Notes under the pieces: generated by a model
What the model was told of the DNA's origin: nothing
Database searches by the model: none
Seen by the model: the letters and a program-made list of their open reading frames with translations, nothing else
Made by a program: the position numbers and the translations under genes
Origin: Oscillospiraceae bacterium
GTDB lineage: Bacteria > Bacillota > Clostridia > Oscillospirales > Ruminococcaceae
Direction: 5' to 3'
DNA length: 6,318 nucleotides
Assembly (NCBI GenBank): GCA_015067125.1
Contig: SVNB01000094.1
Coordinates: forward strand, 1 to 6,318
In this document: positions 1 through 4,420 of the stretch, piece after piece
How positions within the stretch are numbered: position 1 is the first letter of the stretch
How the letters are laid out: the number at the start of each line of letters is the position of its first letter

Positions 1-160
1 GCGAACGAGGCAAAATGAAAATCCGTTGCCGACCCCGAGCGGCGACGGTGGATATTCGGAATCTCTCTCTTTCGGTGGTGAGTTTATTCCCCCTTAATTT
101 TAAGGGGGAGTCGCTCGCGGGAGCGAGCGGGTAGGGGTTTAAAACTTTTCTTTTCAGGCA
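1..160. repeat. gene-free left edge with hairpins
   Basis: I see no credible gene here. A 9-bp hairpin (23-31 with 40-48, one G-T pair) sits at the edge. A two-hairpin element follows: constant-type stem CCCCCTTAA/TTAAGGGGG near 89-108, then CGCTCGC (112-118)/GCGAGCG (123-129), then GGGTAGGGG. The order matches the two-hairpin elements at 237-286, 441-490, 3870-3914 and 4017-4065, so I read 89-137 as a diverged member of that family. Short open frames across it look incidental. Confidence 0.5.
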
Positions 161-198
161 CTACCCGGTTTCTTTTGGTTTCAAAAGAAATGGGGTAG
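161..198. repeat. long imperfect hairpin, CTAC/GTAG at its feet
   Basis: Arms 161-177 and 182-198 pair over 17 positions with one mismatch and one G-T pair around a GTTT loop. It begins CTACCC and ends GGGGTAG, so the CTAC/GTAG feet seen in the other palindromes are here part of the stem. There is no T-run on either side, so it is not an intrinsic terminator. Confidence 0.55.
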
Positions 199-221
199 TA
201 TATCTATAAAACGGCAACACC

Positions 222-373
222 TTTGGGTTCCTTGTTATCCCTCTTCCACCGCCGCAAGCGGCGGTCCCCCTTCCCCTCTGGGAAGGCTGCCCTCCGGGTT
301 ACTTGTTTGCGGCGGGAGCAGGTGTCCTGAGTGCGAAGCACGAAGAAATACCCTTGGGGTACCCCCGCCCTAC
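222..373 (-). repeat. composite palindromic repeat, copy 1
   Basis: Read on the minus strand it starts with GTAG (373-370). Next comes a GGCGGGGG arm that pairs with CTCCCGCC across a roughly 45-nt loop holding its own GTGC-TTC-GCAC hairpin. A linker containing AACCCGGAGGGCA follows, then the constant hairpin CCTTCCC/GGGAAGG (269-275, 280-286), then the variable palindrome ACCGCCGC/GCGGCGGT (248-255, 258-265), ending GAAGAGGG. The same order of parts recurs at 422-542 and 3819-3914. Confidence 0.65.
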
Positions 374-421
374 GGTAAATTCTCAAACCAACTTTCCACT
401 TTCAATTTTCAACTATTTAAT

Positions 422-542
422 ACCCTTCGGGTTCTTGGTTATCCCTCTTCCACCGCCGCAAGAGGCGGTCCCCCTTCCCCTCTGGGAAGGCTGCCCCCCG
501 GGTTGCTTTGTTTTGCGGAACGCTGAGGACAGCGTTCCCTAC
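422..542 (-). repeat. composite palindromic repeat, copy 2
   Basis: On the minus strand: GTAG (542-539), stem GGAACGCTG/CAGCGTTCC with loop TCCT (538-517), a linker with CAAAACAAAGCAACCCG, constant hairpin CCTTCCC/GGGAAGG (473-479, 484-490), variable stem ACCGCC/GGCGGT (452-457, 464-469), and tail GAAGAGGG. The right-hand two-hairpin part is nearly identical to copy 1, offset by 204 nt, but the GTAG hairpin is a different sequence. Confidence 0.7.
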
Positions 543-581
543 AATATTTTTAATTTTCCCTTTGCACAAGGAAGGCTGAAC

Positions 582-605
582 GGAACGGTCAAGACCGTTC
601 CCTGC
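582..605 (-). repeat. REP-like palindrome, GGAACGGTC family
   Basis: Perfect 9-bp stem GGAACGGTC (582-590)/GACCGTTCC (593-601) with a 2-nt loop, followed by CTGC, i.e. GCAG at the foot on the minus strand. The same stem recurs at 2064-2088 and, interrupted, at 5115-5132. It lies downstream of the yabE-like gene and would be transcribed as its 3' UTR on readthrough. Confidence 0.65.
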
Positions 606-620
606 GATAGCACGGAGAAG

Positions 621-647
621 CGGGCGGCCACACAGGGCCGCCCCTAC
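621..647 (-). repeat. REP-like palindrome, GGGCGGCC family, copy 1
   Basis: Stem GGGCGGCC (622-629)/GGCCGCCC (636-643), loop ACACAG, then CTAC (GTAG on the minus strand). It is identical over 27 nt to 4103-4129. It starts one base after the stop of the minus-strand yabE-like gene, so the transcript would fold here at once, but no T-run follows. Confidence 0.75.
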
Positions 648-648
648 T

Positions 649-1734
649 TTAATCTTCGGGGGTTTCCAGAATATAAACGTCAACGTAGCGCAGGCCGTTA
701 AGCACGCACTCGTAATAGGTTTCGTAATAAAGATCCACAAAGTTCTTGCCGGAAAGCATCGCTCCGCCGGTATCTGCCGCAAGGGCATAGCCATATACAA
801 AACCGGTGTTGCCGTGGGCAACTATCCACATTTTTGTGCCGTATGGGACGATTTTCGGATCGACCGCAACGTAACCCACCTGGGCAAGGCGGCCGGTGGC
901 GGTGCCCGCCCCGTATGGGGCATAATAACCCGTGGCACGGACTTTTTCGTAAACTTTTTCGTATTCTGTGGGAACGCCGTTTACAATTTCAAATCCGTAA
1001 TCCAACGGAGAAATTGCGCTGCCGTCGCCGGTAACGTAAATATCATCTGTGGCGCGTTTTATGGTTTCTTCCGAAACAAGCACTTTTTCTTCATAAACGC
1101 CGTCCACAACTCGCTGTTCGTATGTTTTAAGCAGGGTGCCGTTTTTTCCGTAAGAAAGAAGCACCGTTCTGTTGCCGGAAATAAGCGAAGTTCCCCTTAC
1201 TGTTTTGCCCCGGGGAATGGTTTCTTCTTCCGTTGTGATTATATAATCCACACGGGTAAGTTTTATGTCGTCGCCGTCTTCAAGCTTTTTTGTTTCTTCC
1301 ATATTAAGAAAATCGTGTTCCCGAACTTCCAGTCCGGAAATATCAAGGGCATCGCCGACTGTATCGCCCTCTGCTACGGTTACATGGTATGTAAGCTTAT
1401 CCGCAACTATTTCTACGTCCACGGCACTTTGTATTCTTATTTCTGCCTTGTTTTGCCCAAGTTCGCCGAAAAATCCGCCTTTTCCAAAACCGGTTACGGT
1501 AACGCGGTCTTCCGGTTCTGTTTCTATGCCCTGTTTTTCCAAAAGTCGTTTGGGATCCGCAAGGGCTGTTACAACTGTGGTTTTTTCTCCGTCAATATCA
1601 ATGGTCACTTCCTTGATTCTGGAAGCGGACCAAAGCAGCACAAACGCCACAAAAAGCGCAAAAAACGCAATAATAAAGTGGCGCGGTTTCAGTCCGGATA
1701 CAAGGCCTTCTGCTTTAGAAACTGTTTTTTGCAT
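649..1734 (-). CDS. YabE-like DUF348/G5/3D-domain cell-wall protein
   Basis: 361 residues, probably membrane-anchored and outside the cell, resembling the YabE/Rpf-like family thought to cleave or remodel peptidoglycan. Residues 20-35 are one hydrophobic anchor near the N terminus. Two DUF348-like segments follow (about 42-82 and 97-140), then a G5 domain (about 163-236, with the typical G-KNGT-KTY-VVDG pattern). A C-terminal 3D domain (265-356) carries its three aspartates: D292 in AVDP, D321 in AADTGG and D334 in VDLY. The start is the ATG at 1734, preceded by AAAGGAGG 6 nt upstream. An in-frame TTG at 1752 lies upstream of that site and almost at the transcription start, so I reject it. 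The stop is TAA, and no clear terminator follows. YabE genes in relatives often have a c-di-AMP riboswitch; here the leader is only about 20 nt, leaving no room for one. Substrate and enzymatic activity are inferred from the family. Confidence 0.9.
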   Translation of the reverse strand: MQKTVSKAEGLVSGLKPRHFIIAFFALFVAFVLLWSASRIKEVTIDIDGEKTTVVTALADPKRLLEKQGIETEPEDRVTVTGFGKGGFFGELGQNKAEIRIQSAVDVEIVADKLTYHVTVAEGDTVGDALDISGLEVREHDFLNMEETKKLEDGDDIKLTRVDYIITTEEETIPRGKTVRGTSLISGNRTVLLSYGKNGTLLKTYEQRVVDGVYEEKVLVSEETIKRATDDIYVTGDGSAISPLDYGFEIVNGVPTEYEKVYEKVRATGYYAPYGAGTATGRLAQVGYVAVDPKIVPYGTKMWIVAHGNTGFVYGYALAADTGGAMLSGKNFVDLYYETYYECVLNGLRYVDVYILETPED

Positions 1735-1761
1735 AAAGCCCCTCCTTTGCAAGCAAAACCT

Positions 1762-1790
1762 ATTATATTCAAAAATGGCATGATTGTCAA
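1762..1790 (-). promoter_or_regulatory. consensus housekeeping promoter of the yabE-like gene
   Basis: On the minus strand TTGACA (1790-1785) and TATAAT (1767-1762) are separated by exactly 17 nt, a perfect match to the sigma-A consensus. Transcription should begin near 1755, about 20 nt before the ATG at 1734 and just upstream of the AAAGGAGG site. Confidence 0.88.
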
Positions 1791-1863
1791 ATTTTGCCCC
1801 ACTTTATGGGATTTTTTGCCCCTTTTTATGATGATTTTGTGGGCTTTGCGCTGCATTTTTCGG

Positions 1864-1892
1864 TTGCTATAATATTCCGATAATGTTATAAT
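1864..1892 (+). promoter_or_regulatory. probable promoter of the three-gene operon
   Basis: TTGCTA (1864-1869, 4 of 6 bases), a 17-nt spacer and TATAAT (1887-1892) with a TG one base upstream (extended -10). Transcription would begin near 1899, giving a leader of about 295 nt that includes the repeats at 1991-2131. A second TATAAT at 1868-1873 lacks a good -35. No better promoter is evident closer to 2194. Confidence 0.45.
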
Positions 1893-1990
1893 TTAGCATA
1901 TAGGATTTAACTGCGTAAAATACCCGAAAAGCTTTTTAAGTTAAAAGTTGATTTTCAAACTCACTGTGCGGGCGGCAAAATATTACCTGT

Positions 1991-2060
1991 AATTCTGAAC
2001 GCAGTGAAGAATCCGTAATGTTTTTACGGATTGCCACGGGCTTACGCCCTCGCAATGACA
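1991..2060. repeat. ATTGC/GCAAT dispersed repeat, copy 1
   Basis: A palindrome AATCCGTAA (2010-2018)/TTACGGATT (2024-2032) runs into a nested stem whose outer arms are ATTGC and GCAAT and whose inner stem is GGGC-TTAC-GCCC, ending TGACA. The same layout, with a different inner stem, is at 3765-3815. It lies in the presumed leader of the operon starting at 2194. Confidence 0.65.
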
Positions 2061-2063
2061 ACC

Positions 2064-2088
2064 GCAGAGAACGGTCTTGACCGTTCCG
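2064..2088 (+). repeat. REP-like palindrome, GGAACGGTC family
   Basis: GCAG (2064-2067), then GAACGGTC (2069-2076)/GACCGTTC (2079-2086) around a TT loop. It is the same family as 582-605 in the opposite orientation. The sequence after it, CGCAAGGCAACC, resembles the start of the linker found after the GTAG hairpins of the composite repeats. Confidence 0.65.
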
Positions 2089-2106
2089 CAAGGCAACCAA
2101 TTTGCT

Positions 2107-2131
2107 GTAGGGCGGGGGCTTGCTCCCGCCG
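2107..2131 (+). repeat. REP-like palindrome, GGCGGG family
   Basis: GTAG (2107-2110) followed by GGCGGGGGC (2111-2119)/GCTCCCGCC (2122-2130), one G-T pair, loop TT. The arms match those of the long-loop element at 310-373, which has about 45 nt in place of this 2-nt loop. Confidence 0.65.
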
Positions 2132-2193
2132 TTTAGTCTTCTTTTGTGGGAAAGATGGATTTTTCTGTTTGGGTTTAAAAAAGGAGGTACCCC

Positions 2194-2532
2194 ATGGAAC
2201 ACAGCTGCAAATGCAAAAAAGGCGGCAAAGGCCATAACTATATTCCGGAACGCATAACCGTTTTTGGCGAAGGCGGAAAAGAAATTACAAACCGGGACCT
2301 TGTCTGCCACCACTGTGCTTATAAAAAACGCGGAGATACCTCTTCCTGCCTGCGTTTTGAGGCAAAACCTCCGGAAGTTCTTGCCGGCGGAAAATGCGAT
2401 GCTTTTTTAAGCACCGGCCACGACCTTGGCCAAAAAAGCCACGAATGCGACGGCTGCGGAGATTGCGGCGACTGCAAAAGCTGCGAAAACGGCTGCGGCG
2501 GAGAATGCGACGGCTGCGGCGAATGCGAATGA
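2194..2532 (+). CDS. small cysteine-rich, probably metal-binding protein
   Basis: 112 residues with 15 cysteines; I do not recognise it as a named family. It has CxC at 5-7, CxxC at 38-41, C52 and C68, then a tail from 85 to 111 with Cys at nearly every third position (85, 88, 91, 94, 97, 101, 105, 108, 111) separated by Gly, Asp and Glu. The middle part (38-71: CxxC, then C, a KPPEVLAGG-like stretch, then CDAF) resembles small clostridial zinc- or iron-binding proteins; that is inference. The tail may have grown by duplication: 17 nt at 2443-2459 recur at 2503-2519, encoding ECDGCG twice. There is no signal peptide or membrane segment, so it should be cytoplasmic. The start is fixed by AAGGAGG (2181-2187), 6 nt before the ATG. 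It is first in an operon, 25 nt before the acetyltransferase gene. Confidence 0.82.
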   Translation: MEHSCKCKKGGKGHNYIPERITVFGEGGKEITNRDLVCHHCAYKKRGDTSSCLRFEAKPPEVLAGGKCDAFLSTGHDLGQKSHECDGCGDCGDCKSCENGCGGECDGCGECE

Positions 2533-2557
2533 TTTTACTCTTTGAGAGGTGACATAT

Positions 2558-3070
2558 ATGCCAATTAACATTATCTATCGCGAAGCGGAACCTTCTGATG
2601 CCGGAAAATTTCTTGAATTCTGCAAAAGGGTAGGCTCCGAAAGCGACAACCTTACCTTCGGCGCAGAGGGACTTCCCTTTACCATTTCTCAAACGGCGGA
2701 TTACATCAGAAAATTTGCCGGCAACCCGGAAGGCGCAATGATACTTGCCTTTGACGAAGGTGAACTTGTTGGCAACGGAGCGGTTTCTTCTGTTTCCGGC
2801 AGACCCCGTTTTGCCCACAGAAAAGAACTTGCCATTACCGTGCGCAAGGATTATTGGGGCAAGGGAATAGGCACCGGACTTATGAACCTTCTTGTGGATT
2901 TCTGCAAAAAATCCGGCGCGGAAGTGCTGGAACTTCAGGTGCGTTCCGATAACGAGCGTGCCATTGGCCTTTATAAAAAATTCGGATTTGAAAAAATCGG
3001 AACCTATAAAAAATTCTTTAAGATAAACGGCGAAGACATAGATGCCGATTTTATGAACCTTTATCTGTGA
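2558..3070 (+). CDS. GNAT-family N-acetyltransferase
   Basis: 170 residues, a normal single-domain GNAT length; transfers an acetyl group from acetyl-CoA to an amine. Motif A, the acetyl-CoA pyrophosphate loop, is clear at 95-108 (VRKDYWGKGIGTGL; R-x4-GKGIG). Motif B is at 132-144 (N-ER-A--LY--FGF), as in RimI- and YhhY-like enzymes that modify proteins or small amines. The substrate cannot be told from sequence. I chose ATG 2558, preceded by GAGAGGTG at 2544-2551; the GTG at 2549 lies inside that ribosome site and is unlikely. It sits 25 nt after the cysteine-rich gene, and its stop overlaps the next start by one base (TGATG), so the two are probably translationally coupled. Cytoplasmic, no extra domains. 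Confidence 0.92.
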   Translation: MPINIIYREAEPSDAGKFLEFCKRVGSESDNLTFGAEGLPFTISQTADYIRKFAGNPEGAMILAFDEGELVGNGAVSSVSGRPRFAHRKELAITVRKDYWGKGIGTGLMNLLVDFCKKSGAEVLELQVRSDNERAIGLYKKFGFEKIGTYKKFFKINGEDIDADFMNLYL

Positions 3071-3684
3071 TGAAAATTTTTGGTTTTGATTTCGGCAATC
3101 TTTCCTATTCCAAAGAGGAAAACTTAAAACACAACCGCCGGGTGATGAAAACGCTGGAACGCACCGTGGAAAACGGTTTTTCCGCAGACGGGTTTATAGA
3201 AAACCAGAACCGCCTTGGCTGTATAAAATATTCCGCAAGGGATTTTGCCTATTGCGGCTGCGGCTGCATTGCTTATTGGAACATTCTTTTTTCAAGAGGA
3301 AAAAGAATCGGCATACCGCGCCTTGCTTCGGAAATGGAGCGGGGCTGTGTTCTTCGCGGAGTTTTTGGCACCAACGCCTATTTTTTAAAACGTTTTATGG
3401 AAAAACGGGGAGAAAAAGTGGAAGTTTCGCTTTCTCCCGATGATATTCTTAAAGACGGCGCCAAAGAGGCCATTGTGATGTATTACAAAAAGCCGCGCGT
3501 TGCGCATTACGTTGCTTTTACCGCCGCCGGAAATAACGAAAACGGAAAACGCCTCTATCGCTTTTATAACGTGGGCGGCCGCCTTATGCGGCAGTTCGGA
3601 GAAGGCAACCCCGTGGTGCTTACTTTGGAAGAATATATTGAAAAAACAAAATACAATTTTGCGATTTATTTTAAAATCGGCTGA
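3070..3684 (+). CDS. papain/C39-like cysteine hydrolase-fold protein
   Basis: 204 residues. The pattern C64-G-C-I-A-Y-W-N71 fits the 'CxxIAxYN' catalytic helix of C39/papain-like proteins, with H146 in VAHYVAF and N167 in FYNVG as the likely His and Asn of the triad. Further family-like features are the N-x-x-GC-x-KYS lead-in (47-55) and GVFGTN (97-102). C62 and C66 flank the proposed nucleophile, an unusual CGCGC run. There is no signal peptide, ABC or transmembrane segment, so it is not a bacteriocin-exporting C39 transporter; it is probably a stand-alone cytoplasmic peptidase, amidase or transglutaminase-like enzyme. The start is ATG 3070 in TGATG; a GTG at 3067 is also possible. No ribosome site precedes it, so translation probably depends on reinitiation after the acetyltransferase. 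It is the last gene of the operon, 7 nt before the terminator stem. Confidence 0.7.
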   Translation: MKIFGFDFGNLSYSKEENLKHNRRVMKTLERTVENGFSADGFIENQNRLGCIKYSARDFAYCGCGCIAYWNILFSRGKRIGIPRLASEMERGCVLRGVFGTNAYFLKRFMEKRGEKVEVSLSPDDILKDGAKEAIVMYYKKPRVAHYVAFTAAGNNENGKRLYRFYNVGGRLMRQFGEGNPVVLTLEEYIEKTKYNFAIYFKIG

Positions 3685-3691
3685 AAAAAGC

Positions 3692-3728
3692 AAAACCGGA
3701 CAGAACCACCTGCCCGGTTTTTATTTTT
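3692..3728 (+). terminator. intrinsic terminator of the three-gene operon
   Basis: Arms 3692-3703 and 3710-3721 (AAAACCGG... with ...CCGGTTTT) pair over 12 positions with one mismatch around an AACCAC loop, followed by TTATTTTT. The stem starts 7 nt after the stop at 3684. Confidence 0.88.
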
Positions 3729-3764
3729 AACCGCAAAACGTTTTTCATTACGAACAAATCAAAA

Positions 3765-3815
3765 AATCCGTATTCCTTTTCCGGATTGCCGCGTACTTAC
3801 GCCCTCGCAATGACA
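3765..3815. repeat. ATTGC/GCAAT dispersed repeat, copy 2
   Basis: AATCCG (3765-3770)/CGGATT (3782-3787), then outer arms ATTGC and GCAAT around the inner stem GCGTA-CT-TACGC, ending TGACA. The flanks match the copy at 1991-2060, but the inner stem is a different self-complementary sequence. Confidence 0.65.
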
Positions 3816-3818
3816 AAT

Positions 3819-3914
3819 GTAGGGAACGCTGTCCTCAGCGTTCCGCAAAACAAAGCAACCCGAAGGGCAACCTTCCCCTTGAGGGGAAGGTGTCTGCGGA
3901 GCAGACGGATGAGG
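3819..3914 (+). repeat. composite palindromic repeat, copy 3
   Basis: GTAG (3819-3822), stem GGAACGCTG (3823-3831)/CAGCGTTCC (3836-3844), linker CAAAACAAAGCAACCCG, constant-type hairpin ACCTTCCCC/GGGGAAGGT (3870-3878, 3883-3891), variable stem GTCTGC/GCAGAC (3892-3897, 3901-3906), tail GGATGAGG. The GTAG hairpin and linker match copy 2 almost base for base, while the second hairpin is unrelated in sequence. A 14-nt perfect palindrome follows at 3916-3929. Confidence 0.7.
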
Positions 3915-3943
3915 TGTTTTTGCAAAAACCGGTAATAAAAAAA

Positions 3944-4065
3944 GAATCCCCCAGTCTTTTTTAACCGCAGGCGGTTAAAAAATCCAGCCCCCTTTAGGCA
4001 AGGGGGCCAAATTTAGCCTTCCCAGAGGGGAAGGGGGCATTTGCGAAGCAAATGCCAGATGAGGG
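3944..4065. repeat. two two-hairpin elements, head to head
   Basis: The left unit reads GAATCCCCC, AGTC, a perfect 12-bp palindrome of arms 3957-3968 and 3971-3982, then hairpin CCCCCTT/AAGGGGG (3988-3994, 4000-4006). The right unit is the mirror order: hairpin CCTTCCC/GGGAAGG (4017-4023, 4028-4034), variable stem GGCATTTGC/GCAAATGCC (4036-4044, 4048-4056), tail AGATGAGGG. They share the architecture, not the sequence, of the variable stem, and are joined by about 10 nt. Confidence 0.6.
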
Positions 4066-4102
4066 TAAACCCTGTTATATTTTTGTTTATTCGCTGTGTT
4101 TG

Positions 4103-4129
4103 CGGGCGGCCACACAGGGCCGCCCCTAC
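4103..4129 (-). repeat. REP-like palindrome, GGGCGGCC family, copy 2
   Basis: Stem GGGCGGCC (4104-4111)/GGCCGCCC (4118-4125), loop ACACAG, then CTAC. Identical over 27 nt to 621-647, about 3.5 kb away, which suggests recent spread or conversion. Confidence 0.75.
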
Positions 4130-4164
4130 GACGATTTAATAAAATTCACCGGGGTTTTCGCAAC

Positions 4165-4273
4165 AAAGAAAAACACCGGGGTGGTCAGTCCCGGTGTTTT
4201 TCGCGTTTAAGTCAATTAGTTTGAGTTTTTGAGGAGGGTGTAACTCAAAAAGTTTGCGGCTCTTTTTGAGTAC
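4165..4273 (-). ncRNA. candidate small RNA divergent from lexA
   Basis: A stretch of about 109 nt lies between a minus-strand extended -10 promoter (4280-4288) and an intrinsic terminator (4169-4201). Its 5' part folds into a perfect 10-bp hairpin, ACTCAAAAAG (4271-4262)/CTTTTTGAGT (4252-4243), loop AGCCGCAAA. Next comes ACACCCTCC, complementary to Shine-Dalgarno sequences, then a second copy of CTCAAAAA (4233-4226), which could pair with the second arm instead of the first. A 19-residue frame (ATG 4275-4273 to TAA 4216) runs through it, but it lacks a ribosome site and starts at or before the likely +1. I do not recognise the RNA family; a coding leader peptide is the alternative. Confidence 0.5.
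4169..4201 (-). terminator. perfect 12-bp terminator hairpin, T-runs on both sides
   Basis: Arms AAAAACACCGGG (4169-4180) and CCCGGTGTTTTT (4190-4201) around a 9-nt loop. On the minus strand it ends with five T, then C and TTT, fitting the candidate small RNA. The plus-strand reading also ends in T residues, so it may insulate both ways. Confidence 0.75.
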
Positions 4274-4279
4274 ATCTAT

Positions 4280-4309
4280 ATTATATCACCGATATTTTTT
4301 TATTTGTTA
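4280..4309 (-). promoter_or_regulatory. extended -10 promoter for the candidate small RNA
   Basis: On the minus strand TGATATAAT (4288-4280) matches the extended -10 consensus TGnTATAAT exactly. The -35 is weak: TAACAA (4309-4304, 18-nt spacer) or AACAAA (17-nt spacer). The predicted +1 is near 4273. No LexA operator overlaps it. Confidence 0.5.
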
Positions 4310-4381
4310 CGGAAAAGTGAACAACTCGTGAAGAAACATAAGATTTTTAAAATTATTTTTGTGAACAGCAAAATTTTTTAT

Positions 4382-4420
4382 CGAACATATGTTTACAAAC
4401 CCGAACATATGTGCTATAAT
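4382..4420 (+). promoter_or_regulatory. lexA promoter with two LexA operators
   Basis: The promoter is TTTACA (4392-4397), 17 nt, TATAAT (4415-4420), with +1 near 4427. Two copies of CGAACATATGT begin at 4382 and 4402. Each keeps the left CGAAC half of the Gram-positive LexA box (CGAAC-N4-GTTCG); the right half is degenerate (GTTTA and GTGCT). One overlaps the -35 and one fills the spacer up to the -10. They are exactly 20 nt apart, about two helical turns, so two LexA dimers could bind on one face. This is standard SOS autorepression. Confidence 0.85.

Noticed and set aside
222..542. CRISPR-like array from the repeated blocks
   Set aside because: There are only two blocks here, the repeats are long and imperfect, the spacers are not uniform and no cas gene is present.
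303..821. Open frames across the repeat mosaic on either strand
   Set aside because: They run through palindromic repeats, have no ribosome sites or recognisable domains, and overlap the end of the yabE-like gene.
1735..1752. TTG at 1752 as the start of the yabE-like gene
   Set aside because: It lies within a few bases of the predicted transcription start and upstream of the AAAGGAGG that serves the ATG at 1734.
1735..1761. c-di-AMP riboswitch upstream of the yabE-like gene
   Set aside because: The leader between the perfect promoter and the ATG is about 20 nt, too short for any riboswitch.
814..1872. Long plus-strand frame of 352 codons opposite the yabE-like gene
   Set aside because: It is antisense to a gene with clear domains, has no ribosome site and encodes a Phe/Cys/Asn-rich protein typical of a shadow frame.
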